The notes below the pieces were generated by a model. That model saw only the letters and a program-made list of their open reading frames with translations. It did not search any database and was not told the origin of the DNA. This document shows, in pieces, positions 1 through 10,855 of a DNA stretch of 64,000 nucleotides. This stretch comes from Nocardioides caeni (GTDB lineage Bacteria; Actinomycetota; Actinomycetes; Propionibacteriales; Nocardioidaceae), in the NCBI RefSeq assembly GCF_004912195.1, contig NZ_STGW01000002.1:40301-104300 (forward strand), given 5' to 3'. Each line of letters starts with the position of its first letter. Position 1 is the stretch's first letter. The translations under genes were made by a program, and so were the position numbers.

Positions 1-311
1 TCGCCGAACTGGCCGTTGCGGATCGGCCTCCCGAGCTGCTCCTCCCACCAGTCGAGGTCCTCGCGCGCATAGGCGTAGATCGCCTGATCGGGCCCGCCGT
101 GGTGCTGCGTGTCGCTGACCGTGTCGCCCTCGATGCCCAGCTCACCGACGCGGGCCGGTCCGGACACGTTGGTCTTGTCGATCGAGGTGCGGCCGATGCC
201 GGCCCACTCCTTGACCTGCGGACGACCGGTGCTGATGGCGATGACGGTGGGCACGGTGGACACCGCCCGATTGTCGTGCATGGATCCCTGGCCCTGGGCC
301 GCTTTGACCAT
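1..311 (-). CDS. MOSC domain protein (YiiM-like), C-terminus missing
   Basis: The reading frame runs off the left edge, so only about the first 103 residues are present. The motif HHGGPDQAIYAYAREDL followed by a Trp pair is typical of MOSC-domain proteins, the family of the molybdenum cofactor sulfurase C-terminal domain and of YiiM. These domains handle Mo cofactor or reactive sulfur and nitrogen compounds; the substrate here cannot be told. The chosen ATG overlaps the stop of the upstream kinase gene as TGATG, which argues for translational coupling. A second in-frame ATG at 281 gives a start nearer to the usual family N-terminus. It is the last visible gene of a minus-strand chain with lepA. 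Confidence 0.8.
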   Translation of the reverse strand, partial: MVKAAQGQGSMHDNRAVSTVPTVIAISTGRPQVKEWAGIGRTSIDKTNVSGPARVGELGIEGDTVSDTQHHGGPDQAIYAYAREDLDWWEEQLGRPIRNGQFG

Positions 312-1248
312 CAGTCCTGGACCGCTTTGGCGATCGCGATGCAGGCGGTGACGTGGTCACGCTCGTCGGCGTCGAGTCGACGGCCGGCACGGACGGCGTC
401 CTCGTGGGCCCAGTGCGCGTTGAGGATCGAGCGCACGACCACCCAGTCACGGGCCCGGTGCTCGTCGAAGCCGGCGCCGTCGAGGAGGGTGTGGAAGCGG
501 CGCCGGATGCCGTCACGGACGGACCCGAAGGCACCAGGAGCGGTGTAGTCGTCGAAGCGATCGAGCAGCATCGGCTCGAGCTCGTAGTGCGGATCGCCGT
601 TGGTGGGCTTCGGGTCGATCGCCAGCCACGTCGTCTCGCCGTCGCGGCGTCCCTGCAACACGTTGGCGTAGTGCAGGTCACCGTGGATCACCGACCGCGG
701 CTCCTCCTGGCACAGGTCGCGTGCCAAGGAGAGCGTCTGGTCGACCAGGCGCCGCGGCACCGGGACCTCGTGGGCGTCGCGGCGCAGCGCCTCGGCCCAC
801 CGCTCGACGTACGACGCCTGGGGGCGCAGCTGCGGCAGCGGCGCCACGTGCAGGTCGGCGTAGAGCCCCGCGACCACCTCGCAGGCCTCCTGGTCCCACG
901 CGTCGGTCAGGTCGACACGGTCGAGCCGTTCGAGCAGCAGCGCCCGACGGCCGGGGTCGGCACGCAGCAGCCGGACGGCGCCGCGACCGTGCCAGTGCTG
1001 GAGGGCGACGTGCTCGTGCTCGGACTCACCCTCGGGGAGGGCGATCTTGAGGACCGCCGGCGTGCCGTCGGCCGTGGTCACCGGCAGCGCCAGGGAGCAG
1101 AAGCCGTGCCAGGTCTCGGCTCCGGGCGCGAGGTCCCACTCGTCGAGCAGGTCGCGGGCCGACGCCGGAAGACGATCGAGCCAGGTCGCCCAGTCCGGGC
1201 CGAGACGACGACGCGCGTCGAGCTCGACGGGTACGACGACCGGCCGCA

Positions 1249-1249
<1 letters not shown>
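311..1249 (-). CDS. APH(6)-family kinase (aminoglycoside/hydroxyurea resistance kinase-like)
   Basis: A 312-residue protein with the aminoglycoside 6-phosphotransferase / hydroxyurea kinase signature: an ATP-side lysine in AVLKIALP, the Brenner-like catalytic motif VIHGDLHYANVL, and the metal-binding LAIDPKP. Members with known activity phosphorylate streptomycin or hydroxyurea, but many chromosomal relatives have no shown resistance role, so the substrate is open. The GTG start shares one base with the lepA stop (TAGTG), so it is probably translated together with lepA. A much longer open frame upstream lies inside lepA and is rejected as an extension. The fold call is firm, the resistance function is not. 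Confidence 0.82.
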
Positions 1250-3129
<1,880 letters not shown>

Positions 3130-3205
3130 GGTGCGCCCATTCTCCCCAAAGGGCGCCCGGTTCGCTAAACCTCGTCCAACCCGCCGGGCCCCGGGGCGAC
3201 GTCGT

Positions 3206-3760
3206 TCAGAGCACGTCGAGCAGGGCCACGGCCAGCTGCTCGCCGGTGTTCTCGTCAGGGACGCCCGTCACCCCGACCAGGTAGTCGCCGTCGACCGCCA
3301 CGAACTGGCTGCCGCTCGGCTGCCAGTAGGCCTCCTCGCCGACACCGGGCACCGGCTCGAGGGCGTCCTCCCCGAAGTGGTCCCGGATGCCGTCGAGCGT
3401 CGCCTCCCAGTTGCCGGCGACCTCGACGGCGAGGATCAGGCCCGAGGCGAAGGTGCAGACCTTGCGCTGCGACGGGTCGACGGCCTGCAGCGAGCCCGCG
3501 CCGGGGTCGCTGCCGGACAGGCTCGCCAGCTCGTTCGCCGCGAGCAGCGTGCACGGGTCCGGGATCTCGCCGGTCGGGCCCTCGGCGGTGCCGTCGCCGG
3601 AGTCCTCGCTGGAGGCGCTGGAGGCGCTGGAGGCATCGGAAGCGCTCGGCTGGCCGTCCGGCTGATCGTCATCGTTGCCGCCACAGCCGGTGGCGACGAG
3701 GGCCAGGGCAACGATCGCGAGGGCGGGGCGACGGGAGCGGCGCGGACGCGGGAGGGCCAT
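3206..3760 (-). CDS. Secreted lipoprotein, DUF3558-like
   Basis: A 184-residue predicted lipoprotein. A short Arg-rich n-region and hydrophobic segment end in VATGCGG, a lipobox with Cys near residue 26, followed by an acidic Ser/Asp linker to about residue 60. The rest, starting at [15 protein letters not shown] and holding a second Cys in RKVCTFAS, resembles the DUF3558 / sensor-lipoprotein type of actinobacteria. It would sit on the outer face of the membrane; its role is unknown. A TAGGCT hexamer lies at 3767-3772, six bases before the ATG, which fits leaderless transcription, and part of that hexamer belongs to the end of the MITE-like element next to it. Confidence 0.75.
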   Translation of the reverse strand: MALPRPRRSRRPALAIVALALVATGCGGNDDDQPDGQPSASDASSASSASSEDSGDGTAEGPTGEIPDPCTLLAANELASLSGSDPGAGSLQAVDPSQRKVCTFASGLILAVEVAGNWEATLDGIRDHFGEDALEPVPGVGEEAYWQPSGSQFVAVDGDYLVGVTGVPDENTGEQLAVALLDVL

Positions 3761-3769
3761 GGCCGGAGC

Positions 3770-3938
3770 CTAGGCCGTGTCTCCCATTCCTCGGCGGATG
3801 CCAGCGTCGCTCAGGTGGTGTGATCGCAAGGCGCCGGCGCGAAGCGAATACCGGGTTGTCTTTCGAGCGTCGGCAACGCCGCGAGCGCGCCAACTGGGCG
3901 GCGCTGACGCCGCCATGGGAATGGGAGACACGGCCTAG
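3770..3938. mobile_element. MITE-like non-autonomous element with 21-bp perfect terminal inverted repeats
   Basis: The 21 bases at 3770-3790 (starting CTAGGCCGTGTCTCCC) are repeated exactly in inverse orientation at 3918-3938. The pairing continues inward as an imperfect stem (about 3791-3820 against 3888-3917) whose mismatches are mostly T/C, so they would be G.U pairs in RNA. The element is 169 bp, has no sensible ORF, and both ends carry CTAG, which could be a target-site duplication or part of the repeat. This is the form of a MITE mobilised by a transposase elsewhere. It sits between the lipoprotein gene and a kinase gene. Confidence 0.75.
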
Positions 3939-3974
3939 TGAGATCCATACCTGCCGGTGGGGAATCATGGCCGC

Positions 3975-4889
3975 GTGCCACTCCCCGTCCTGCCGCACGG
4001 CCGCACCGCCCGTCGCGTCGCGTGGTCCCACCTGCCACCGACGGTGCGCAGCGGGATCGAGCAGCGGATCGGCGCGCCCGTCGTCGACGCGATCTCGCAG
4101 GACGGTGGCTTCACCCCGGGCTTCGCCTCCGTGCTCGCCGCCGCCGATGGGACGCGGCACTTCGTCAAGGCGGCCGCCACGATCGCCCAGCGCCCGTTCG
4201 CCGAGTCCTATCGCGAGGAGGTCCGCAAGCTGCGCCTGCTGCCCGCGGCCGCGCCCGCGCCGCGGCTGCTGTGGGCCGACGAGATCGACGGCTGGTACGT
4301 CCTGTCGACCGAGTACGTCGACGCGCGGGCGCCGCACCGTCCCTGGACCGACGACGACCTCGCGGCCGCGTCCGCCGTGACCCTGCAGGTCGCCGACCTC
4401 TTCACCCCGGCTCCCCCGCTGGACTCGGCGGTGGACGAGTTCGCGGCGTGGCCGTCGTACTGGCAGCAGGTGGACCACCCGCGCGCCGCCGAGCTGCGGG
4501 CGCTCGCCGCGGGCTACGCCGAGGTGGTCGCCGGGGAAACGCTCGTGCACACCGACGTCCGTGACGACAACCTGCTCATCCGCCCCGACGGCTCCGCGCT
4601 GCTGTGCGACTGGAACTGGCCGGTCGCGGGCGCGAACTGGCTGGACTCCCTGATGCTCCTCATCGGTCCGCGCGGCGACGGGCTCGACGTCGAGGCACAC
4701 ATCACAGCGCATCCGCTGCTGTCCGTCGTGCCACCCGGGCACGTCGACGTGGCCCTGGCCCTCCTGCTCGGCTACTTCGCCCACCACGCCAACCAGGCGG
4801 TGCCGCCGTCCTCGCCCCATGTGCGGAGGGCCCAGGCCTGGCAGCGCGACGTGGTGGACGGCTGGCTCGCGGAGCGTCGTGGCTGGTGA
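3975..4889 (+). CDS. APH-fold phosphotransferase of unknown substrate
   Basis: About 304 residues with the aminoglycoside phosphotransferase / choline kinase fold: a phosphate-anchoring lysine in RHFVKAAAT, the catalytic motif LVHTDVRDDNLLI and the metal ligand motif LLCDWNWPV. Such kinases act on small molecules; nothing here shows which. Two GTG starts are possible, at 3957 and 3975; I prefer 3975 because GGTGGGGA lies about 11 bases before it, while that stretch would overlap the earlier start. It is a single gene between the MITE-like element and rpsT and is not closely similar to the kinase next to lepA. Confidence 0.8.
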   Translation: MPLPVLPHGRTARRVAWSHLPPTVRSGIEQRIGAPVVDAISQDGGFTPGFASVLAAADGTRHFVKAAATIAQRPFAESYREEVRKLRLLPAAAPAPRLLWADEIDGWYVLSTEYVDARAPHRPWTDDDLAAASAVTLQVADLFTPAPPLDSAVDEFAAWPSYWQQVDHPRAAELRALAAGYAEVVAGETLVHTDVRDDNLLIRPDGSALLCDWNWPVAGANWLDSLMLLIGPRGDGLDVEAHITAHPLLSVVPPGHVDVALALLLGYFAHHANQAVPPSSPHVRRAQAWQRDVVDGWLAERRGW

Positions 4890-4903
4890 CGTCCGACGAC
4901 GAT

Positions 4904-4932
4904 TTGGGGCGCCGTTGCACCACTGTTAGCCT
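4904..4932 (+). promoter_or_regulatory. Candidate rpsT promoter
   Basis: TTGGGG at 4904-4909 and TAGCCT at 4927-4932 are 17 bases apart and precede rpsT. A start near 4939 would give a leader of about 100 bases. That leader can form a CCTGC/GCAGG stem and a small GGAG/CTCC hairpin, which could matter for ribosomal-protein feedback; this is inferred only from sequence. Confidence 0.4.
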
Positions 4933-5037
4933 TGCTGGTCGCGTCTCCTGCGTTGTCGCCTGCCCTCCGGGCCGGGCCAGCAGGAGTCGTGCTCCGGACC
5001 AGACCAGCATCCACACGACACAAGAGGGCAATCACTC

Positions 5038-5298
5038 GTGGCGAACATCAAGAGCCAGATCAAGCGCAACAAGCAGAACGAGAAGGCGCACGAGCGCAAC
5101 AAGGCCGTCAAGACCGGCCTGAAGACCGCGGTCCGCAAGTTCCGCGAGGCCGCCGAGGCCGGCGACAAGGACAACGCCGTCGCCCTGGCCCGCGAGGCCA
5201 CCAAGAAGCTCGACAAGGCCGCCTCCAAGGGCGTCATCCACAAGAACCAGGCCGCGAACCGCAAGTCGTCGATCGCGAAGCAGGCTGCCTCTCTCTGA
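5038..5298 (+). CDS. rpsT: 30S ribosomal protein S20
   Basis: An 86-residue, Lys/Arg/Ala-rich protein beginning [21 protein letters not shown], the standard N-terminus of S20, which binds 16S rRNA early in 30S assembly. The start codon is GTG, with AGAGGG upstream. It stands alone between a kinase gene and the convergent holA gene, and a strong terminator follows. Near the C-terminus, [14 protein letters not shown] is the conserved S20 signature. Confidence 0.98.
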   Translation: MANIKSQIKRNKQNEKAHERNKAVKTGLKTAVRKFREAAEAGDKDNAVALAREATKKLDKAASKGVIHKNQAANRKSSIAKQAASL

Positions 5299-5321
5299 GC
5301 GCACACTCCGGTCCCGGAGCC

Positions 5322-5353
5322 AAGGGAGTCCCCGACGTCGGGGGCTCCCTTTT
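5322..5353. terminator. Intrinsic terminator between rpsT and holA
   Basis: AAGGGAGTCCCCGA and TCGGGGGCTCCCTT form a stem of about 14 pairs with one G.U pair around a tiny loop, followed on the plus strand by a T-rich TTTTGTGTT. The A-run on the other side lets it also serve the convergent holA transcript. Confidence 0.85.
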
Positions 5354-5373
5354 GTGTTGCCCTGCCGTCGCCG

Positions 5374-6345
5374 TCAGGACCGGCGCAGGGCGGTGACCGT
5401 CAGGACCAGCCGCTCGAGGGCGTAGGACGCGTCGCTCGCCGCCCCCTTGATGTCGGCGTCGGCCTGCGCGACCGCCCGGATCGCCCGGGCCAGGCCGGGC
5501 TCCGACCAGCCGCGCGCCTGCTCGCGCAGGCTGCGCAGCTTCCACGGCGGTACGCCGACCTCGCGGGCCAGGTCCGCGTCGCGCATCCCCCGCGGGGCGC
5601 TCACCAGGCGGGCCAGACCGCGGGCACTGCCCGCGAAGGCCGAGGTGATGAGCACCGCGGCGGTCCCGGAGTCGAGCGCCCACCGCAGCTCCTCGAGCGC
5701 GGCCCGGTCACGCCCGGCGAAGGCGGCGTCCGCGACGGCGAACGACTTGGCCTCCGCGCGACCGCCGAAGTAGCGGCGCACCTGGGACTCGGTGATCCGC
5801 TCGCCGGGGAAGTCGTTGGCCAGCTGGCTGGCGGCTCCGGCGAGCGAGCGGAGGTCGCGGCCGATCGCCTCCAGCAGCACGTCGGCGGCGTCCCGGTCGA
5901 TGGTCGCGCCGTGGCGTCGTACCTCGTGGGCGACGAAGTTGGGGAAGTCCGACGGCTTGAGCTCCTCGGACTTGTGCTCGGTGACGGCAGGGAGCTTGCG
6001 CAGCTTGGTGAGCACGCCGCTGCCCTTCTGGCCGCCGCCGTGGACCAGGACGATGGTGACGTCCTCGACCGGTGCCGCGGCATAGGCCAACAGACCCTCG
6101 ACCGACTCGTCCGGCAGGTTTTCGAGGTTGCGGACGACCACGCAACGCACCGCCGAGAAGAGCGAGGGCGCCGACATCTCGCCCAACGTGCCCTGGGTCA
6201 GGTCTGAGGCGGGCGTGTCGGTGAGCTCGGCCTCTCCGTCGTGCTCGCGGACCGCGGCGCGGACCTCGTCGACCGTCCGGGCTCCGAGGTATTCCTCCTT
6301 GCCGGTGACGAGGATGACCCGTCCGAGCACCTCCGCCGCGCGCAT
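5374..6345 (-). CDS. holA: DNA polymerase III subunit delta
   Basis: A 323-residue HolA-type protein, the clamp-loader subunit that opens the beta clamp. The N-terminal Rossmann-like part begins VLGRVILVTGKEEYLG, and the conserved actinobacterial stretch AVRCVVVRNLENLPDE follows near residue 65; the helical part carries LRSLAGAASQLAND. The length is normal. It follows comEC on the same strand with a 46-base gap, an arrangement common in actinobacteria (comEA, comEC, holA, then rpsT). A CAGGCT hexamer lies six bases before the ATG but lacks the TA start of the usual -10. Confidence 0.95.
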   Translation of the reverse strand: MRAAEVLGRVILVTGKEEYLGARTVDEVRAAVREHDGEAELTDTPASDLTQGTLGEMSAPSLFSAVRCVVVRNLENLPDESVEGLLAYAAAPVEDVTIVLVHGGGQKGSGVLTKLRKLPAVTEHKSEELKPSDFPNFVAHEVRRHGATIDRDAADVLLEAIGRDLRSLAGAASQLANDFPGERITESQVRRYFGGRAEAKSFAVADAAFAGRDRAALEELRWALDSGTAAVLITSAFAGSARGLARLVSAPRGMRDADLAREVGVPPWKLRSLREQARGWSEPGLARAIRAVAQADADIKGAASDASYALERLVLTVTALRRS

Positions 6346-6391
6346 GCGAGAAGCCTGCCACAGCGCCCCGACCCCGCCGACGAGTGGACGG

Positions 6392-8737
6392 TCAGTGCCG
6401 GGTCACGAGGTCGAGCGCGCCCTCGGTCATCGTCACGGCGAGGTCGCCGCCGAGATCCGTGCGGCCGACCTCGGCGCCCGCGGCCTCGAGACCGTCGAGG
6501 ACGCGGCCGGACGGGTGGCCGTAGTCGTTGTCGGCGCCGACGGTGACAAGGGCGACCTCGGCTCCCAGCGACGTCAGCCAGGCGAGATCCTGGTGGTCGC
6601 TGCCGTGGTGCGGGACCTTGAGGACGTCGACCTCGAGGTTCGGCAGCATGCGGGCGAGCTGGCCCTGGCCGGGTGGCTCGAGGTCCCCGGTCAGCAGGAG
6701 CCGGACCCCGGCGATCTGGGCCAGGAGCACGACACTCGCGTCGTTGGCCGACTCGCCGGTGCCGGACCCGGTCGTCGGCTCGACCGACCTCGGGTGCAGG
6801 ACCTGCAGCGACAGCGCCCCGACCTGACGGGTCGATCCGCTGGGTGCGATCGCGACCGGGACCCCGCGCGCGGCGGCGACCTCCTGGACGTCCGCGGCCG
6901 CCTCCGGCGGGTCGAGCACGGCCGTGCTCTCGATCCCGGCGACCTGCCGACCGCGCAGCACTCCGTCGAGCCCCGCGACGTGGTCGGCGTGGAAGTGGGT
7001 CAGGACGAGCAGGGCGATCTGCTCGACGCCGAGGCGGTCCAGGCAGTCGTCGACCGCGTCCCGGTCCGGCCCGACGTCGACGACCACGGCGGTGTGGGCG
7101 AGTCCGGTGGCGAGGACGAGCGCGTCACCCTGACCCACGTCGCAGGCGACCACCAGCCAGCCGGCCGGCGGCCAGTCCGTCCAGGACTCCGGCCAGATCC
7201 GTCCCGGGACGCCGAGGACGACCAGCAGCGCGAGGACCGCCACGGGCACCGCCCATCGGGGTCGGCGCACCACGAGGTGGAGCACCGGAACCAGAGCCAC
7301 GCAGATCACGATCAGGAGCGTGATCGCGACGGGACCGCTCCCCCAGGGGATCGCGGCGAGCGGGAGACCGGCACCGGTCTGGGCAACGGCGATGATCCAT
7401 CCCACGCACCACCCGGCGACCGTCCCGACGAGGCGACCGAGCCCCTCGTCGAGCAGGCCCACCAGGCCCCCGAGCAGCCCGAGCACGGTGGCCGGCCCCA
7501 CGAGGGGCCCGGCCAGCATGTTGGCGACGATCGCGATCAGGCTGACCTCGCTGGACAGCACGGCGACGACCGGCGTGCAGGCGAGCTGCGCGGCCGTCGG
7601 CACGGCGATCGCCTCGGCCAGCCCACGTGGCAGCCAGCGCCGCAGCCCGCTGGCCAGGGGCGGGCCCACCAGCACGATGCCGGAGGTGGCGAGGACCGAC
7701 AGCACGAAGCCGGCCGAGACCGCCAGCCACGGATCGATCAGCACGAGGCCCACCACAGCGACCCCGAGGGCGCGCAGCCCACGCCGCCGCCCGTCGGTGC
7801 CGAAGGCGAACAAGCCGACAGTGCCCATCGCCGCGGCCCGCAGGACGCTGGGCTCGGTGCGAGCGAGCAGGATGAAGCCGACGATGCCGAGCGCGCCGAC
7901 CAGCGTCAGCCAGCGCCGGCGCACCCCCAGCGACCGGGCGAGGAGGAGCAGCGCGCCGACGACCAGGGTCAGGTTGGTGCCGGAGACGGCGGTCAGGTGG
8001 GTCAGACCGGTCGTCCGGAAGTCGGCCTCGACCTCGGCGGGCAACCCGGCGTCGTCTCCGTCGACCAGTGCGGGGACCAGACCGGCCGGCGCCGGTGCCA
8101 GGTGCGCCGTCGACGCGCGGATCGACTCCCGCAGTGCCGCCGAGGCACGCCACCAGGGATCCGGGTCCCTCAGGTGGACCGGCGGCCCGGTGCCGCGCAG
8201 CAGTGCGGCGACATGACCGTCCTCGGGCTCCGCCAGCCGACCTTCGGCCACCACCAGCTCGCCCAGCGTCACCTCAGCCCAGTCGGGCTCGCCGATCAGC
8301 ACCACCGTGCCACCGACCCGATGGCGCTCCCCACGCGCCGCCGCCTCCCGGACCCGCAGTCGGACGACGACCTGATCGGCCCACATGCCCTCGACGGCGC
8401 GAGGGTCGGAGACGACCGTCGCGACGATGTCGACGGTGGCGCCCTGCTCGGCCCAGCCGTGCAGCGGGCTGGCGGTCACTGCCTGCTCCCGCAGACCGAC
8501 AGCCACGACGGCGGCTCCCGCGACGCAGAGCCCACCGAGAGCCAGCCGTCGCGCACCTTCCCAGGTCCGTGCGACAAGGGCGACAAGGGCGACGAGGGCG
8601 ACGAGGCCGACCACGACGACGGCCACCGCGGTGGTCGCCAGGGCAGCCCAGCGCACGCCGAGGTGGATGGCGGCAGCAGCGGCGAGCCACCCGCAGAGAC
8701 CGAGGACCGCGGCCCGGACGTCGTGCCGCCCGCTCAT
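6392..8737 (-). CDS. comEC: ComEC/Rec2 DNA uptake channel with metallo-beta-lactamase domain
   Basis: A 781-residue polytopic membrane protein. Hydrophobic segments near residues 10-80 precede a DUF4131-like OB region; the competence domain with many membrane spans covers about 220-500, including LTAVSGTNLTLVVGALLLLAR; a C-terminal metallo-beta-lactamase domain carries HFHADH near residue 583 and VPHHGS further on. ComEC forms the inner-membrane channel for single-stranded DNA in natural transformation. comEA lies upstream on the same strand, but a plus-strand gene separates the two. No pilus or dprA genes are in the window, so competence itself cannot be judged. Confidence 0.95.
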   Translation of the reverse strand: MSGRHDVRAAVLGLCGWLAAAAAIHLGVRWAALATTAVAVVVVGLVALVALVALVARTWEGARRLALGGLCVAGAAVVAVGLREQAVTASPLHGWAEQGATVDIVATVVSDPRAVEGMWADQVVVRLRVREAAARGERHRVGGTVVLIGEPDWAEVTLGELVVAEGRLAEPEDGHVAALLRGTGPPVHLRDPDPWWRASAALRESIRASTAHLAPAPAGLVPALVDGDDAGLPAEVEADFRTTGLTHLTAVSGTNLTLVVGALLLLARSLGVRRRWLTLVGALGIVGFILLARTEPSVLRAAAMGTVGLFAFGTDGRRRGLRALGVAVVGLVLIDPWLAVSAGFVLSVLATSGIVLVGPPLASGLRRWLPRGLAEAIAVPTAAQLACTPVVAVLSSEVSLIAIVANMLAGPLVGPATVLGLLGGLVGLLDEGLGRLVGTVAGWCVGWIIAVAQTGAGLPLAAIPWGSGPVAITLLIVICVALVPVLHLVVRRPRWAVPVAVLALLVVLGVPGRIWPESWTDWPPAGWLVVACDVGQGDALVLATGLAHTAVVVDVGPDRDAVDDCLDRLGVEQIALLVLTHFHADHVAGLDGVLRGRQVAGIESTAVLDPPEAAADVQEVAAARGVPVAIAPSGSTRQVGALSLQVLHPRSVEPTTGSGTGESANDASVVLLAQIAGVRLLLTGDLEPPGQGQLARMLPNLEVDVLKVPHHGSDHQDLAWLTSLGAEVALVTVGADNDYGHPSGRVLDGLEAAGAEVGRTDLGGDLAVTMTEGALDLVTRH

Positions 8738-8796
8738 GGCACCCAGCTGCGCGCCACCGGGCGAGGGCCCGGGCGACGTGCCCTAGTGTGCCGTCG

Positions 8797-9828
8797 GTGA
8801 GTCGCTACACCGCACCGGAGCTCGCCCGCGGCGCCGCGGGCGCCCTCATCGGCATCGCCGTCGCCGGAGCCACGGCACGGGCCGTGCCCGGCGGGCCGGC
8901 GATGTTGCCGTTCATCGTGGCGCCGATGGGCGCCTGCGCCGTGCTGCTCTTCGCCGTGCCGGCCAGCCCGTTGGCGCAGCCGTGGCCCGTGCTCGGCGGC
9001 AACGGGATATCCACCGCCGTCGGACTCGCCGCACACGCGCTGGTCGACGACGTCCTGTTCGCCGCCGCGCTCGGGGTGGGGGTGGCCATCGGTGTGATGA
9101 TGCTCCTGGGCTGCCTCCATCCCCCCGGCGGGGCGTGTGCGCTGCTCGCGGCGACTGCGACGCCGGTGATCGACGAGCAGGGCCCGCTCTTCGTGCTCAC
9201 CCCCGTGCTGGTCAATGCCGCCGCCCTGCTGGTCGTGGCCATCGCCGTCAACAACCTCACCGGTCGCCGCTACCCCCACCGCCCACCCGCACCCGCACCC
9301 GCGGATGCTGCGGCCGCACTGGGCATCACGACCCCGGACGTCGAGAAGGCGATGAAGCGGCTCGCCGACCGCCTCGACGTGCTCCCCGCCGACGTCGTCG
9401 CGATCGTCCGCGACGCCGAGACCCACGCCCTCGACCGGCGGCTGGGGTCGATCCCCGTCGCCCGGATCATGAACCGCGAGGTGGCCGTCGTCCACCCCTT
9501 CGAGTCCATCTATCGGGCCCGCACGCTGCTCGTGCAACGCCAGGTCAAGACGCTGCCGGTCATCGGCGACGACCGGCGGGTGATCGGGGTCGTGTCGATC
9601 ATCGACCTCTTCACCCGCGACATCGTCGAGCTCGAGGCGGTGGAGTCGATCATGCGCAGTGAGGTGACGACGATCCGCGAGGACACCCCGGTGGCCGAGC
9701 TGGTGTCGGCGATGACCTCGGAGGGCTACAAGAACGTGCCGGTCGTCGACGACGACGGCCGCCTGGTCGGCATGATCACCCGCGGCGAGTTGATCGCCGT
9801 CCTCCACCGGGCCCTGCTCGGCTCCTGA
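8797..9828 (+). CDS. HPP-family membrane protein with two CBS domains
   Basis: About 343 residues. The first 150 or so form the HPP domain: LPFIVAPMGACAVLLF, a run of membrane spans and the HPPGGACAL motif that names the family. A linker rich in Pro and Ala leads to two CBS domains starting near IPVARIMNREVAVVHP and VESIMRSEVTTIRE. HPP proteins are proposed membrane transporters or channels (a plant homologue moves nitrite); CBS pairs bind adenine nucleotides and gate such proteins. TAGTGT at 8784-8789 lies seven bases before the GTG at 8797, which supports this leaderless start; GTG 8788 is the alternative. It interrupts the comEA-comEC order. Confidence 0.88.
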   Translation: MSRYTAPELARGAAGALIGIAVAGATARAVPGGPAMLPFIVAPMGACAVLLFAVPASPLAQPWPVLGGNGISTAVGLAAHALVDDVLFAAALGVGVAIGVMMLLGCLHPPGGACALLAATATPVIDEQGPLFVLTPVLVNAAALLVVAIAVNNLTGRRYPHRPPAPAPADAAAALGITTPDVEKAMKRLADRLDVLPADVVAIVRDAETHALDRRLGSIPVARIMNREVAVVHPFESIYRARTLLVQRQVKTLPVIGDDRRVIGVVSIIDLFTRDIVELEAVESIMRSEVTTIREDTPVAELVSAMTSEGYKNVPVVDDDGRLVGMITRGELIAVLHRALLGS

Positions 9829-9880
9829 CAGGTCCGGGGCCCCTGACCGGTCCGGGTCCCCGTAGGCCTGGTCGCGCCCG

Positions 9881-10855
9881 TCAGACGGTGACATGGGGCG
9901 CGATCGTCTCCAGGGTCTTCGCCCCGATGCCGTCGACCTCCAGCAACTCGTCGACGCTCGTGAAGCCGCCGTGCTCGTCGCGCCAGGCGACGATCGCGGC
10001 GGCCGTGACCGGCCCGACCTCCGGAAGTCCCTCGAGCTCGGCGACACCGGCCAGGTTGAGGTTGACCAGCGCCCCGACCGGACCGCCCGACGGCCCACCC
10101 GCCGGGCCGGCCGGAGCGCTCCCGGGCCCGGCGGCCGGGGCGCCGACGACGATCTGCTCTCCGTCCACCAGGATCCGGGCGAGGTTGACGCTGGTCAGGT
10201 CGACGCCGCGCCGCGCTCCGCCGGCAGCCTCGAGCGCGTCGGTCACGCGCGCACCCTCGTCCAGGACGACGATGCCGGGCCGGCGGACCTTCCCGGCGAC
10301 ATCGACGGTGACCGTCTCACCCCCGCCCGCCGCGTCGTCCGGCATCGAGGCGTCGGCTGCCAGCGGCTCGAGGGGTTCGAGCGGCTCCCCCGACCCGGCA
10401 GCGATCTCGGCCGGGCCCGATGACGTCTCGGCCCGGTCGCGCACCACCCACCAGGTCGTGACGGCGAGCGCCATCGCGACCGCCAGCGCCACGACGGTCA
10501 CGTGACCCGGGCGCAACACCGGGAGTCGCTCGGCGAGGCTCCGGCCTGTCAACGGACCCAGCACCGCCCGTCGCGCCGCATGACGCCCGGGTCGCGGAAG
10601 CACAACGGGCTCCGGACCGTCCACCGGCGGGGGCGCGACCTGCTCGGCCTGCGGACCCGCCCGTCCGACGGCCACCCGGGTGTGGTCACGCCACCACGGA
10701 TCGGGCGCCGGATCCGGCTGAGCGGCCGTGGCGGCCGTGGCGGTCGTGGCGGCCGGCACGGTCCCCCCTGCGCCCTGGGCGATCTGCGCCAGGCGGCGGG
10801 CCGCCTGGTCGGGCGCGGCACGCTCCTGGCCGCCCGCTCCTCGTCGTGGATGCAT
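9881..10855 (-). CDS. comEA: ComEA-like DNA receptor (SLBB and helix-hairpin-helix)
   Basis: A 324-residue membrane-anchored protein. A long Pro/Ala-rich cytoplasmic N-terminus ends in one membrane span (VTVVALAVAMALAVTTWWVV, near residues 118-137). An SLBB-type domain (VDVAGKVRRPGIVVLDEGARV) follows, then a Gly/Pro linker and a C-terminal double helix-hairpin-helix with LNLAGVAELEGLPEVGPVTA and VDGIGAKTLETI. ComEA binds double-stranded DNA outside the membrane and feeds ComEC. The N-terminal cytoplasmic extension is longer than in Bacillus ComEA but common in actinobacteria. It is convergent with the HPP gene. Confidence 0.93.
   Translation of the reverse strand: MHPRRGAGGQERAAPDQAARRLAQIAQGAGGTVPAATTATAATAAQPDPAPDPWWRDHTRVAVGRAGPQAEQVAPPPVDGPEPVVLPRPGRHAARRAVLGPLTGRSLAERLPVLRPGHVTVVALAVAMALAVTTWWVVRDRAETSSGPAEIAAGSGEPLEPLEPLAADASMPDDAAGGGETVTVDVAGKVRRPGIVVLDEGARVTDALEAAGGARRGVDLTSVNLARILVDGEQIVVGAPAAGPGSAPAGPAGGPSGGPVGALVNLNLAGVAELEGLPEVGPVTAAAIVAWRDEHGGFTSVDELLEVDGIGAKTLETIAPHVTV

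Noticed and set aside
8068..8796. N-terminal extension of the HPP protein by about 240 residues
   Set aside because: The extension lies opposite comEC, is Arg/Pro-rich shadow sequence, and a -10-like box fits the start at 8797.
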